This document shows positions 20,700-33,837 of a DNA stretch of 64,000 bases, piece by piece. Within the stretch, counting starts at the first letter, position 1; every line of letters starts with the position of its first letter. The DNA lies in assembly GCA_030704615.1 (NCBI GenBank), contig CM060733.1:66836001-66900000 (forward strand). Reading direction: 5' to 3'. This DNA is from Takakia lepidozioides (Eukaryota > Streptophyta > Takakiopsida > Takakiales > Takakiaceae). The position numbers and the translations under genes are program-made. The notes under the pieces were generated by a model. It was not told the DNA's origin, did not search any database, and saw only the letters and a list, made by a program, of their open reading frames with translations.

Positions 20700-23540
20700 G
20701 GAGCTCTGCGAAGGTCACCACTGCCTTCTGAGTAGAAAAACTGGGGTCTGTTTCTCAGACACGTCTTTGCAAATGTATGCCGAGCCGGTGGGGGAAAAGC
20801 TGTAAAGTTTTATCCAGACTCTCGATGGCATAGTTCCAATACAACCTTCTAAGAGCCCATCACAGAAATCACGTCTCTTCAAACTGCGACAGCACCCACT
20901 GATTCAGTAAGAGTCCATAGGTGGTTGTGTTGGATATGAAGGTTTAGAATTACCATTGGCAATCTAGAAAGCACACAATATTGAATGTGGCACTTAGTGA
21001 GGGAGTGAGGGGGAGGCTGTCGTGCATTTGACTGATTTCTGAGTAGCCTCCAGCTGACAAATAGGTACTTGAAAGACATTCTTACTCGCACATAAATGAT
21101 ACTCAAGTTAATACACTTGAGACAACTTATTTGGAAACAATGTGACAGTTTGGACAACTGGTTTCAGAAAATGGGTTTTAAGTCAGCCATGCATAGGCAA
21201 ACCTCCACAGCAAACAAGTGGAAACATTCGTTGGGAAGTTTAGATTGAAGATGAGTTGATTCTCAAAAAATATACACAACAAACTTTGACTAAGTGTGAT
21301 TTGAAGGAGCAATCCAGGGCACCACAACACATCTCAGAACGCACCTGGGCATCTGCAAGCACTGACGAAACACTCCTGCCATTTTCACAGGCCAGACAGG
21401 CGATCTGCAAACAAGCAATGTATGCCATACTACACTGACACCTTGCAAAACTTTGCACCCACAACAATGTGCAGAAACCCCAAAGAACTTTCTGAGCGTG
21501 GCACAAACCCACCAAGCCGTAGGGACGAGGAGGGCTGGAAAAACTCATCCTTGCATGCTTACAGTACTACATGCAGACACGGCATGTCTGATTTCTCTCG
21601 TCTGCTTCCAAAATGAGTGCAGTGCAAGACAAAGCTAATCACAAGAGCACCAACCTGGCTACACCACCCACCAATCGAAGAGGCCCGCACCACCCTGAAG
21701 CTATCACATGCCTACAATTTGACTGATCAGATGCCTTAGAGTGATGCTACTCCTTATCAGTCCATGCACATATCTTGACAAGACCACAATTTGATTGCAC
21801 ATAACATACCATCATTGTATTGTTTTCTGGCAATCAATGCATCACGGCTGGATCGCATGGCAAGAGCCAACGTCCCTTTCATCACCTGTCATAAACCCAT
21901 ATTGGCACTGCCTTCAGCTACAGATTTATCACCATATAGTCAGCTATTTTAGTCTAAGATGTCAAAGTATAACTGTTCCTCAAGACAGGGAAATCTTCCC
22001 TATTAGTCCTATAGAGTATGAAAGAAGTGTCTACAAGTCAACACGGGTCAAACAGATACAAGATGTACACAAAAAATGTAACACCCAACCATAAATAATA
22101 TCCAATAACTCAAGACTCACCAGGAGACTCTGTACATGATGCTGCCCATGCTAAGTTCCCCACGGCAGTCATAATGAATCCTGTCTACACAAAGCTGTCA
22201 GCTTGTACGTATGTCCCATGATGCATGGGTTCAGGAAAAGAAAGCTGTATAGGCTGCCAAGTCCACTGAGGGACAATCATTAAACCAAACCAACAGACAT
22301 AGAGGATACTTGGTCCCAACATAGAATTTGCTACACTCTTTCTGGGGAAGATAAGAAGATGCATCACCATACCAGTTTTGAAAACCAGAGACCTTCAGGG
22401 TGACCCAACATAAACACTCCACTTGGCCAGGAGGTCTGCAATGTGAACGAAAGAGATATAGGGGAAAGTTGCATCTACGGTGAGCTGTCTAAGCACACAA
22501 ACATGGGTTTGAGTCTTGTATGCCCCACAACACTTGCCCATGCAGATGTGAAACAAACACTTATCACAATGTGCGATATGGATCGCCTAACATAGCAACG
22601 AAGTATAAACAGAAAGCCAGCTATCTAGAAGCCCATCTACCCTGGACATTTAGTTTCAACCACTGAATGAGGTGCACCACTGTAACATTACCACACACTT
22701 TCCTTGCGAATATATGGTGAATGGTTGGAAAAGCCCGCCGCCCACCATTGGGTGACTGGAAAGATACTGTCGAACGTATCTTCAACGCCAGCGACCCAAT
22801 AGGGGTGATTCTATGCCAGGACCCGAGACTCAGGCTGAGGCAGCAGTGTCTTCACCAGGAATCAAGCACCCAGATGGTTTGGATTTGGAAGATCTTTGTC
22901 AAGCCATAAAAAACCATCTCTGATTGTCCTGTATCGAATACAGAGCATGTGTCATGCAGGTACAATGTGGCAAAATCCTCCCTTCAAAAGTTGGGCCAGG
23001 GGCATGAGTTTCCGTGACATTCCATTCCAGCTTATCGGGCGCAGGGTATCTCCAATACAGGCCAGTGTAACAATTCAAGGATAGCATAGTCTACCATCAA
23101 CACACTCATGAGAGGATAACTGGGACCAATGTTGCCTACGTGCCTATGTAGCCAAATTGCCAGTAAGGGAGACAGAAGGTATGGGAGGATGGCTGAGAGA
23201 GAGAGAGAGCAGACTCACGATTTGAGGGAGGGTGGTGCAGTGCAAGATACCTGTGACCAGAGCCAGCCGTCGAATGAAGAGTTGCACAAGAAACAGAAAT
23301 AAGACAAGCTAGTGACTGACCAAACCTTGACATGCAGAACTGCATATTCACACGAGTATATATATCTATGGTCTGTTGGATTTGGTAGCCTCAATTTCCC
23401 CAGGAAAGGAAACCCGGACATCCAGTAGTCCCAACATAATCATGGTAATAATCTTCAACTGGTAAAAGTATTCAGGTATTTAAATTGTAGCACTTTCCAG
23501 AGCACAGTTTGAATAGATCAGGCAGCAGAATAGTGTCAAG
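20700..23540. other. Intergenic, no gene recognised
   Basis: No frame here can be tied to a family. A minus-strand stretch at 22899-23087 reads plausibly as protein (RYPAPDKLEWNVTETHAPG), and another lies at 22200-22420, but neither has matching partner exons. They may belong to an unrecognised gene downstream of ECO1. A (GA)n run is at 23201-23212. Confidence 0.4.
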
Positions 23541-23549
23541 TTGGACTTG

Positions 23550-23650
23550 ACAAGAATGGAGCCCCTCATTGACCAGTAGGCAGTACAGAGTCTCTGGTTT
23601 GAATTACATTGGCATCTCTCCTACCATTGAGATATCTTCGACATGTGGAT
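23550..23650 (-). repeat. Possible tRNA-derived SINE remnant
   Basis: Minus strand shows A-box-like ATCTCAATGGTAGGAG and, some 20 bases on, a B-box-like GTAATTCAAACCAG. Spacing is short and both boxes are degenerate, so this is a weak call. Confidence 0.3.
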
Positions 23651-23814
23651 AGATTTTCCTAATGCCTCTGACCCAGGACATCATAGTGCATCTTTATGTC
23701 TGGGACAGCTCATCAGTAAGAAGACTGAGGGCTGGCCAGAAGAGAACTACCTTTAGTGCCAAGGCCCTACAATTGAGCAAGGAATAGCACCTTCAACCTG
23801 TGCTTACTGTGCCC

Positions 23815-23940
23815 AGGATTTTTTTCCTAATGGCTCAGTAGAAGCTGAGTGGCTGACTCCGCTAACTCTAACATAGGTCCACATGGGTTGGAGCCTCAGA
23901 CCACCTACAGTCTGGCCGGTGCCCTTACAACTGGGATCTG
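23815..23940 (+). repeat. tRNA-derived SINE-like sequence
   Basis: Plus strand has an A-box-like TGGCTCAGTAG at about 23830 and a B-box-like GGGTTGGAGCCTC at about 23889. The roughly 50-base distance is plausible for a pol III head of a plant SINE. It abuts the 3' end of ECO1. Confidence 0.4.
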
Positions 23941-23945
23941 AAGTA

Positions 23946-26021
23946 CTACTTATATACATTGAAGGCAGGAGTCCCACAATAGTGTGCTGCAAAAGCCCAG
24001 CCATCATGCGTTGGCTGAGAAAAGGCTATTTGGAAAGGTTGCACGGTGAATCCTAGGCAAAATGTCCTCCTGCAGGCATGCACAGAGGAAGGAGCACTCT
24101 GTCAGATCTCAAATGAGGTTTCTCTTAAAACTCAACGGCCAGTACTTACAGTCAATGGGAGACACACACTACACCATAAAACCATGTTCACTTTCAAGAA
24201 ATTGAGTCTTACCGCATGGCATCCAGAAGATGAGAAGCAACACCTTTCCTTCGCTCTGAACGTGCTACCCAAATGCCTCGCACTCCACAGACTGCTGACA
24301 CCGATGTCTTACAGCAACGAATTACCCTGCCCAGATCTTGTTCATCACCACTGCGTGCCCTCTTCCGACTAACTACTTCCCTTCTGAATCGCCAATTCCC
24401 AAAAATCAGCATTGTTTCAGTGCTTTTCCTGTTTGTAACAGACACCGTGACGCTGGAATCTGCGTGATGCTCAGAGAGCTTGCCCTCCATTTCAGGCGCC
24501 ACAACAGGAAAAGCACGCTTAATTTGCTCGGCTACGATGCAGCCCACAATCTTGGCTGCTGTGATGAATAGATAGACCTACAGACATCAAGGAGGTTTAT
24601 TGAATTACATACCAAAATGTAAAGACAGCCAGGAGATTGCAAAAACAAATAGACAAATCTGAATGCTTCAGAGAACAGATTTTACTGTTAACCTTTAATA
24701 CCCTTCAACCTGCCTGCCTGTTTTACATCAGGCAGGCATGCAACTAGCCATGCTTAGGGTATTCGACATCACAAGTTCCTAGTTCATCACCAGAAACAAA
24801 ATACAGCATTCATGAGCTTACAATGTATAATGATTACCTTGCAGTTACTTCTCCATAGCCACCCTGACACCAGCCCCATCTCTTTCTCCATCACACCGAT
24901 AACTTCCTGCACCTGGAGCATAGAAATGAAGGAAGATAATCGGCATGGATAGGCAGATGCAGTTGGGACCACAGTTTACTTGGCTCTCTTTGCTTATAGC
25001 AGACATGAACATGTGTTGAAAGGAGAGGGCCAATGAGCCATGTGGGGAATATGAACAAGGAATTAGAACAGGGGTGATGACAGTGTTCTACAACAAACCT
25101 TGTAGAAATGTCGTGGGGGATCGCCAGGCAGCACATATATGACACGATCACCCTTGTTTGAGAGCCTACTAGCAACCCTCTCAGACGTCCACCCCTGCAG
25201 CCCTCTTCCACCCCCATCCCACATTCTCAGAACCTAAAACCTCTGCAAGGTCGTCCCACTGGCTAGGGTTAACATTTGGGGCGAAATAGCTCAGCCTTCC
25301 TCATACCGAACCCGTACAGATGAGGGGAAGCAAGCATCCTCCATTATTGACTCTGGCTAGTGTGCTAGTCTTAAATCTTAAAGTTCAGCCTGACCTGTTA
25401 GAGCTGTCAGATGCAAGCAAATCCATAGAAAATATTCTCAAGAAGACAGTGCTTACCCTGAACAGAATGCCTTGGAGTTGGCTCTTGTGAAACGAAGTGT
25501 GGACTTTCTCATCGCTCTCTTGACCGCGTGCATATACTAGCCCACATGAAGGACACGTGGTGTGGGAGAAATCTGCCTGGCCGAGGTCCAAGAAGTACTG
25601 CCCATATACACGTTTGGCAACTACAGTCCTCTTCACTTCCGGTTGGTTCTTCCACCATTGCAGCTGTGATGAGCTTTTCCACATTACATCCACTTTGCTA
25701 AGCTTCTCTGGGGTCATGATGCAAGGTTTCTTGGAAGGAGAAATATAGGAGGGAGGGATGCTTGTCTGTGATAGGCTGACAGCCTCTTCCCCTCTTTCCT
25801 CGGCTGTGGCCAACGAAGCTTGATCCCTACAGTTCCCGTGGAAGACAGGGTCAGCCTTGTGCATATGTCAGAATACAACTGGAATAAGACAGCATGAAAT
25901 TCTTGCTCTCACTCTCTCAAACTTGCGCTCTCCTGTGAAGGAACTGAAGACTGGATTCTTGAGCATACCTATTCACCAGCATACAACGCCTGCGCCTCTT
26001 GTAGGTCAATAGAGCCTTCTT
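23946..26021 (-). CDS. CTF7: Cohesin acetyltransferase ECO1/CTF7 (ESCO-type)
   Basis: ECO1/CTF7 acetylates the cohesin subunit SMC3 during S phase to establish sister-chromatid cohesion in the nucleus. Exons (minus): 26021-25969 (KKALLTYKRRRRCMLVN), 25826-25457, 25194-25099, 24912-24838, 24577-24213, 24069-23946. All have GT-AG borders and the phases join without a break. Exon 2 carries the C2H2 zinc finger (FSHTTCPSCGLVYARG then HTSFHK). Exons 3-4 begin the acetyltransferase domain (DRVIYVLPGDPP). Exon 5 has the acetyl-CoA loop text GIWVARSERRKGVASHLLD. Exon 6 ends with IAFSQPTHDGWAFAAHYCG and TAG, the typical family end. The first exon, with the PIP-box region, was not found; it should lie upstream of 26021. 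The gene looks intact over the part seen. Confidence 0.9.
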
Positions 26022-26901
26022 CTGAGAAACGCAAGCATTACTGAACTCCAACTCGTCAGCATTTTCTTTGATGTCCATTCCCCAACAAGCTCAGCTGCAT
26101 ATATAAACCAACTTGGAATGTCAAAAACCCCCTCCGCTGCTTTTTCCCCTTCCTGAGCCTCACAATGTCAACGCAATTGCCAAACTCTCTCTCTCGTGAC
26201 CTCGTGCCTATGTTTATTTTGACCTGAAGCACTCTCCTTCGGGTAAGGTAGTATACTGGATTTAGTTGAGAACGGGGCCAAACCTGCAGCTCTTTTGGAG
26301 TGATGATCTGAGAGCATTCCGCACGCATACCGCACCTGCCAGCTCAAGGCTCAATACGACCCCTGTAATACCATGAGTTTGCAGTCAGAACTTTTCCACA
26401 TTGACAAGGTTGTCCAGGGCTTAAAGATTGAAAGCAACCAAGCTTGATCAAAAATTACAAGAAAAAAGGTAACCCATCAGAAATCTGTCCAACAAAACAA
26501 CAACCTCTCCAATGCAAGCCAAAAGGAGCCAACTGACTAAAGTAGTTACAAAAGAAAGACCCCTTCCTGTGCCATGACTGCAAGATGGTATGGCATATAC
26601 AGAGATCTTCCTGACCAAGAAAAGTTGCAACCAATAGTCTAAGAATGACAAAGCCTAAGACCAATTTGATCAATATACTGCTTCAACCAGCTTCTTAGAT
26701 AGAGATTATGAACAGAAGCTACGAGTAATCCACAGCCGGCAAAGAATGCAAGCTTGGGAACAATGAAGGAAAATACAAGAGTTTCACCACTCAATCCTCC
26801 CCTCTGACAGAAATCGTTGAAAGCAGATTCATAATGTCAATTGTCAGATTATATTATTGAGGAGTTTCGTGATATGGGTCGGTTCAGAAAGGTAAATATA
26901 C

Positions 26902-27025
26902 CAGGGCCTGCATCGTGGGCGACACTACCTGTGACCACGAAAATATCCGCGCCAATAGATGCTCCAATTCCCAGTAAGATAATATCAAACAATTCTAATA
27001 GTCGGGTAAGCCCCCCTCCCTCATT
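26902..27025 (-). pseudogene. Cationic amino acid transporter exon (APC family) fragment
   Basis: Minus strand reads GGLTRLLELFDIILLGIGAS, then IGADIFVVTGSVAHDAGPG, the first transmembrane segment and GAGIFV-type substrate-binding loop of plant CAT transporters. A donor (CCTG before GTATATTT) ends the exon at 26902 where family introns are plausible. The Gly of the usual GAGIF is Asp here. No further CAT exon was found to 26000, so this looks like a lone fragment. The 5' border is uncertain. Confidence 0.6.
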
Positions 27026-27059
27026 CCCTTGTCCGCCTGTCCCTTTCTGATCAGCTGAA

Positions 27060-28150
27060 CTGCAGCAGCTGTGTGTGAGAGAGAGGCAGAGAGACAAGCA
27101 TTCAAAGGGAGGTAGGCTCCCGCGCTAACAACAGAGCAGGCGTCGCTCCAGAGACGGCGGCGTCGTCTTTCCTCACAAGGAAGCGACGGCGTTGACGGCA
27201 ACGAACGTACGTCAGGCCCTCCAACAGCAACTCTCGTGCGGAGTTTTGTTTTTTGGACCATATTTAATACGGAGAAGACTACGCTTACCCAACGAGGCGT
27301 GGGAGGCTTGCCGGTACGGTCGCCGAGGAAAGCCGTACCGGTGACGTTCCGGCGAGGTGCACTGTCAAGTCCTCACCCCCTGCTGCTCCCCTCTCACCTG
27401 CGAGCCTGTATTGTAGAATAAACAATCAAAAAATCAGGGACGGGGCAAGAAATGGGTGGAAAAATGCCTTTTTAACTATCAGCATTGCCGGGGCGATGGG
27501 GGCTCCGCGGTGAGAGTGAGGCCCAACGGTCGCTTCTTCTCTCTCGTATGGACTCTCTCAACTGATCGACAACTGGAGAAGGGCCTCCCTGGGAGAGAAT
27601 AGAGTCCAAGCTTTAAACACATGGTTTGTATGATTTCTAGGATTTGGGTAAATCCATTTAAGCCTTTTTTGCCGATCTTTTTTTGACAACCTCGACATCC
27701 CATCGGTTCATCCTATACCTGCTCCGTCTCATTCATCAATTCGTGCGTGTTATCGCCGCCTCAGCCCCTTAACTTCGCTTCCCCCTCTCAACTGCCGGCT
27801 GATATTAATGACGTTTTGAGCTGTCTCTTTCACTCCACTTGGAGCTAACTCTGAGCGCTACATTCCCCAGGCTCTCGCTACGAGGTAGTTAGTGGCCTTG
27901 TGTTCATCCTGGCTCCAGCTCCACTCGACTTCCCTGTTAATTTCCACAGTAGAGCCATCAGAGAGTCTGCATTGCCTGCTTAATTCTCCCTGTAGAGTCA
28001 GGCTGCTTCTTCAATTTCTAGTCTACCTCTCAGTTCTCAGTCTAGCTCCCTCAATTCCCTATCTGCTTTCTCCTCTCTAGCTGATTACAGTTCAGTCGTT
28101 ACTGTCTTTCTCAGAGTCTCCGATCCTTCCCTTGCACCTCTCTCTGTGTC
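27060..28150. other. No gene recognised
   Basis: GC-rich then CT-rich DNA leading into the LINE ORF1-like region. The CT-rich 27730-28150 part may be its 5' leader. A minus frame at 27479-27703 has no family resemblance. Confidence 0.4.
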
Positions 28151-28157
28151 GCGTGCC

Positions 28158-30511
28158 ATGGCTCCGAATACCATGTTCCATCGCTCCAAGTCCTCAGACT
28201 GGCCTCGTCGCCATTTGGGTCAGTCAAGCAGGCACCCACCTAGTGTGTCCCAGCCCACCTCAAGCCGGGGCTTCTACAGGGCCCACCAAGAAAGATCGGC
28301 CAGCACAAGGCAGATTTACAGGCCTAAGCAAATCCCGCCATCTTCGACGGATCAGCCCCCGAAAGTCCACATCAGTGAGGCAAGGCCCCCGCACATCCAG
28401 GAGCAGTGCCTCTCCCCTCCAGTGCCAGAAGAAGAGGAGTTTTTCATTGACCCCCTGGAGGAGCAGCGGGCAATGAGCAATGTCTTTCCCCTTATCAAAA
28501 TGGATATACAGGACCTGCACATCAGAATCCCAGGTATGGAGAACTTCTGGTGTTTTGCTACACTTTCCTGGCAGAAAGGTTAAGAGATCCTACGTGAGGG
28601 ACTGGGCGATCCGCTACCTCGGGGGCCCGGGAGAGCTTAACCATCACTTCTGCATTGCCAAAGGACGAGGATTCTGTTCAGTGATGTTTGAATCAGTTGC
28701 AGCGGCAGCCAAGGCTCTGCAATTCAACCCGCATCAGAAAGGCTTTAACGTAAATATATTTCCTTGGTCGTCCAAGCTGGGCAATAAAAACGACAAGTTA
28801 TGGGGGCCTAGAGTCGTTTCTATACCATTTATCCCAGATCAGTACCTGGCAAATCTGCCAGACATTGCCAACCATTTTGGAGAGTACTTGGGCTGTCTGG
28901 GGGTTATTTGACCCCCTCATGAACACAGATGTCCTAAGGAAAATGCCATCATGGAAATCGGCCACCATCGCAACAAAAATGAATGAAGATGGTTGCCCCA
29001 AAATGGTGTTGATGATGCCTTATGAAGCAGTGCTGCCTGACTATGTGAGATTGCCAATCGACACTGAGGGGAACTACTTCACAATTCGGTTGATTGAAGA
29101 TGCATCTTACTCAGCATGCTTTGGCTGTGGGAAGCATGGACACATCAAGGTAAATTGCCCTTTCAGTAAGAGAAAAAGGTCTCCAAATGTAGGGCCTATG
29201 GCTAACCCACCCGCCTCTTCTCAGTTACATCCTGCCTCTCTCTCTCCGCCCCCCCCCCACCTCTTCAGCTAACCCCCCCTCCCCCCGCACTCTCTGCTAT
29301 CACCAAACCCATCTCTATCTGCTGATCTTCTGCAATTTAGTCCGGTACACATTGCCAAAATATAAAAAGACCCCTTGGATCCTATGCATCTAGAGGCTAG
29401 CTGCTCACTGTCTGCTCCTCCTATCGCCCACAAGTGTGTCCCCCTCGCCACAACGCAGGCCTCCATTCTCCCTCCACCTCCCTCAGCTCCTTTCTCCCAA
29501 GAGGCGGACCCTGCTCTGAAGCTCTCTCCTTCAGCGATTGCAGGCAGTCCGATGGTGGCCATTGTTCTAAAATCCATACAATCCTTCCAAGACCTTATGC
29601 TGCCAGGCTGCTCAGCCTTGTCCACCAACGAGGCTCCCAAAGCCTCTTGTGTTACCCCCATTGTCTTCAAAATAGGCCCCCCAGCCTCAATCCTCATTAC
29701 ATCTGAAGATAGGCATGATCTGGAATCTCTGTGGATCACCAATCAAGATGTATTAAGTTTCATTGAAAAGTGTCCCCCCAACAGCAGCCCTCAGTGCATG
29801 CTCATGGCTAAAATCCAGGATTTCTTTGCCAATCATCTACCGTGCTATCTCATATCACCATCCTTGACTATCACCTGGGGGGCGTATGTGGAAGAACACC
29901 CATATTTAAACTGCAGGCCTAACACCCAGGTGCTGGTTCTGATGGAGGATGCAGACATCTACCACACCCCCCCAGGCAAGTCATGGTGGATCAGGGAAGA
30001 CTGTTTGGGGAAACCATGGGGCAAGCAGCCAGCCCACATCAGGGCAAAGGATGTGCTTTCAAATGCCTTTACCCTCCTCTCCAGGCTGTTGGACCAACGC
30101 ATGACGGATATTAACCACCAAGACGAACTGCAGAGAACAATAGATCACCTCAGAGGGATTCCCTCTGAATCATCTTCCTCAAGTGGCTCCCCAGGGGTGC
30201 AGACACTGGCAAGAGAATATGAGGCCCCACCCCGACAGGAGCCTCTGGGCCCCCCGCCAAATGCCACTCACGAGGCGGGTTCTCCTCTCTCTAAGGTAAG
30301 CCCCCAGCCCCTGCCATTCTTTTTGTTCCAAGCTGACTCCAAGGATAGGAAGAGTTGTTGGGTTCTATGTATCCGCCCGTCTGCTGATGCTAGGCAATCC
30401 CTTAGGAAAACCCTCCCCGCTATCAGCCTGCCTGCAGGTACATCACCCTCAGACCTCTCTCGCCCTTACCCTCCTTATATACTATTTGGAGGCGGTGGTG
30501 GAGCCTTCTAG
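28158..30511 (+). pseudogene. LINE ORF1-like protein with DUF4283-type domain and CCHC knuckle
   Basis: ATG at 28158 (GCCATGGC context) opens a Pro/Ser-rich N-terminus. After a frameshift near 28560 comes an RNA-binding-like domain (AKGRGFCSVMFESVAAAAKAL) of the DUF4283 type used by plant non-LTR retrotransposon ORF1 proteins. After another frameshift near 28900 comes YSACFGCGKHGHIKVNCPF, a CCHC zinc knuckle (Cys-x2-Cys-x4-His-x4-Cys). TAA ends this at 29272. A second long frame (29375-30511, 378 codons) is Pro/Ser-rich with a globular middle (VLVLMEDADIYHTPPGKSWW). It may be the remainder of ORF1. No endonuclease or reverse transcriptase follows, so the element is truncated or ORF1 was left alone. 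Confidence 0.6.
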
Positions 30512-30890
30512 AAGGGGCCCACCGCTGCTTCTGGAAGGTGGCCCCATCCCATCCTCTATATAAAAAACCAGTGTCTACCTCCCATCGACCCCCTGCTTCT
30601 ACGCGTACCCCCCTACTTCTATGCGTACGGGTGTGTGCGGCCATGTGGAGCCATTTCCCTCATTTCCCTCCTCTCTATGCCTCCCGTCGGCCCCACTGAT
30701 TGGCTCTTCCCACAGTGTCGGGTTGCCTGACCTTTAACTCTCCCCCCAATTCATCGTGGGTACTATATGTAACCAAAATAACATGGAGCGAATTTCTTGC
30801 CTCCTGAAGAGATCTTCCTTGAAAGTATTCATGAGTGTTGAGCTGTACTCTATTACATAGTTTGTAACGAGGAGTTCTGAGCTATGCAGG

Positions 30891-32430
30891 ATGTTCAATC
30901 AGAAAAACTTATTTACTGGACATCAGACTGGCAGCAGGGATGTCACTTCCACCGTCGCCTCCACTGCCTCACTGGTTTTCAGTCGTCCCTCCTTGGATCA
31001 TCACATCCCACTAGTTCCTGAAGTCTTCTTGTTGACTGTGTCTCTGTGTCCTCCTTCTCAGAGGGAAAGCAGGTCCATGCCCCTATCATCCAATGTGGAT
31101 TCCTGCCAAGCATGTACACTGCACAACACCCATATGAACATGTATGCCAAGTGCGGGAAGGTGGGGGATGCACGCGAAGTGTTTGACAAAATGCCTGAAC
31201 GAGATAAGTTTACATGGAGTATGATGATCGAAGGATATGCCAAGCAAGGGCTTGCGGAGAAGGCTTTCAAAATCTATGAACAAATGAAGGAGGAAAGGGT
31301 GATGATGCCTGACAGGGTAACATTCTTGTGTTCTCAACGTTTGTGCCATGCTAGGAGCCTTGGACAGGGGACAGCGGGTCCATGCTGACATCATCAACAC
31401 AGGAATTGCATCAGACATTACTTTGGAGACAACCCTTGTTGACATGTATGCGAAATGTGGAAGCGGAAAGGATGCTCGTCACGTGTTTGACAAAATGGCG
31501 AAACGGAATGTGTTCTCTTGGACCGCCATGATCAAAGGCTATGCCCAGCATGGACACTTCAAAGATGCTTTCAAGATCTATGAGCAAATGCAGCAGGAGG
31601 GCTTGAAGCCGAACGGTATCACCTTCCTGTCTCTTCTCTCTGTCTGCATCCATGCAGGCATCATAGATGAAGGATGACACTACTTTGTTTCGATGAGTAG
31701 AGATCATGGTCTCACACCTACACTAGAGCATTTTGGTTGTATGGTGGCTCTTCTAGGGCTTGCAGGGCGACTGGAAGAGGCAGAGGACTTCATTTATGAA
31801 ATGCCAATCAAACCAGATGCTCGGGTGTGGCGGGCTATGCTTGGTGCCTGCAGAATTCGTGGAAATGTGGGGGTAGCAGAACATGTTGCGAAATCAATTC
31901 TGAGGTGTGATCCACAGCATTCTGGAGCTTATGTGCTGCTATCAAACATCTATGCTGCTGCTGGCAGATGGAATGATAAAGCAAAGGTTAGACAAATGAT
32001 GGAGGAAAGAGGTATCAGAAAGGAGGCAGGGTGCAGCTGCATTGAGGTCAATAACCAGGTGCATGAATTTGCTGTGGAAGACACACTACATCCTCAAATT
32101 GAGGAAATCCATGCTGAGCTGGAGAGATTGTATGGGCGGATGAAGGAGGCTGGGTATGTGCCCACTCGTTTCGTGTTGCATGATGTGGAGGAGGAACAGA
32201 AGGAAGCTTCTCTTTGGCACCACAGTGAGAAGCTAGCAATTGCTTTTGGGCTTATTAACACTCCCCCTGGGACACCCATCCGCATCATCAAGAACCTTCG
32301 TGTGTGCGGTGACTGCCACACAGCCACCAAGTTCATCTCCAGGATTGTTGGGCGAGTAGTTAATCTACAGGATGTCAACCGTTTTCACCACTTCCAAGCA
32401 GGGGTCTGCTCTTGTGGGGATTACTGTTGA
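30891..32430 (+). pseudogene. PPR-DYW editing-factor pseudogene
   Basis: PLS-type PPR protein with E, E+ and DYW domains, which in plant organelles binds RNA and deaminates target cytidines. PPR units (MNMYAKCGKVGDAREVFDKM; VDMYAKCGSGKDARHVFDKM) are followed by the E region (YVLLSNIYAAAGRWNDKAKV) and the DYW domain. The DYW zinc ligands and catalytic signature are present ([27 protein letters not shown]...CSCGDYC). Breaks: a frameshift near 31330, a TGA at 31675-31677 where the family normally has Arg or Trp (DEG-x-HYF), and a shift near 31050. The last residue is Cys instead of the hallmark Trp. The final 245 codons are uninterrupted, so it died recently or an internal start could give a short DYW-only protein. 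Confidence 0.85.
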
Positions 32431-33830
32431 AACTAAAACCACGCCAAGTGCCAACATGCGACAAGCATGACCTTTCAAGTATCAGTACAATTCGTCATCG
32501 TTGAACCAGTTAGAAAATTGTATGATCAATTCTGACGCATTGAGGTGAGGGGCAGTACCGTTGTGTGCCAAATCTGCTTTGTGGAGGAGTTCAAACCAAG
32601 GCTCAGTACAGGTCATATTCATCTTCCTCCACCATAGCTCTTAGTCGAGCAGAGCCCCATTGACCAGCAGCACTGAAAGTCAAAGGAAACCCTATTGCAG
32701 AGGTGCCCTTCGCACTGCAAAGACAAGAAGGCATGAACAGAGTCCTGCAGTTATGGGGTGAAAGTTTTGCACAGGGAAAAGACTGAAAAAGGGGATCTCC
32801 CAAAAAAGGGTTTGCAGAGGTTGATCCTCATCTAGCAGCTGGTATCTTGACTCCTTATTCTCAACAGCTCCACAGACACGGAGCTTTAAGGTTGATTTTT
32901 AAGATCGATTTCACTGAGCATTCTATTTACAAAGCAGTGGGGTTGATTGAGTCTGCAAAGGGTTGGCAAGAAATAAGATTCAGTTGGACAATAACCAGCA
33001 TCCAGATAAAGGTCTGTACTGACATGTAGTAGGATTGTGTACTTTGCATGGGGATAAAAGTCTTACATAAAATTGTAGTAGCTGAATATGGGATCTGATC
33101 TGACCAATAGTTGTGTTCGACACCTCTATTCTTTTCAGAACCTGGCTTCACGGGAGAGAACTTGCATTATTGTCATTGTTGACTTTGGATATATCATGGT
33201 GAATGTTCTGACGTTCTGAGTTCTGACCATCACACCACAACACCACCTATTAGAATTAGTTTGCCCCTGCGAATTGACAATTGACCAGCTTAAAGATTGA
33301 TCTTCTATCAGGCAATATAGATCATCGACAAGTAGCTGCCCAAGGAACCAATACTCCGGAAGTATCGGAGATAGGAAGGTTCGACTGCACATCTCACCTA
33401 CAGAAACACGGAAGGGCTAACAAAAAATGCTTCATTTCATAACTCCGCGGATCCGAGTAGAATGATTGAGAAACAAGTTTGTGCGGTGACCTGGTCCAGA
33501 AGAATCACAAGCTTGAAGACTCCTTAAAACACTTTTCTTACTTGATGACCATCACGATGTGGCCCAGCATCTAGGCATTGACTGCAACAATACAGAGTGA
33601 CGTGAGAAACGGATGACGTCGGATTGCAAACCAGCATTCGGTCAGCTATCAAAACTTTAGGGCACCAAGAATCTGGCAGTGCTCGAGTAGTGAGATTAGG
33701 TATGACCTATAATTGTGCGACTCAATAGAAGGGGTTCTGTGGGATGTAGTATTAATACACCGGAAGAGATAGAAGTGGTTTGAACGCCTTAGATAGTACA
33801 TAATTCGTGGAGATATTTCTGGAAGAGAGA
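32431..33830. other. No gene recognised
   Basis: Mixed-composition DNA; short frames only, none resembling a family. It may contain the promoter of the two-exon gene that starts at 33838. Confidence 0.4.
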
Positions 33831-33837
33831 CAGGGTC

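Noticed and set aside
22899-23087. Protein-like stretches on both strands
   Set aside because: No family resemblance, no partner exons; cannot decide strand.
26448-26673. Minus-strand hydrophobic frames as further transporter exons
   Set aside because: Hydrophobic, but the text does not match the second transmembrane region expected for a CAT transporter.
29269-29742. Minus-strand 157-codon frame
   Set aside because: Shadow of the LINE ORF1-like Pro/Ser-rich frame on plus.
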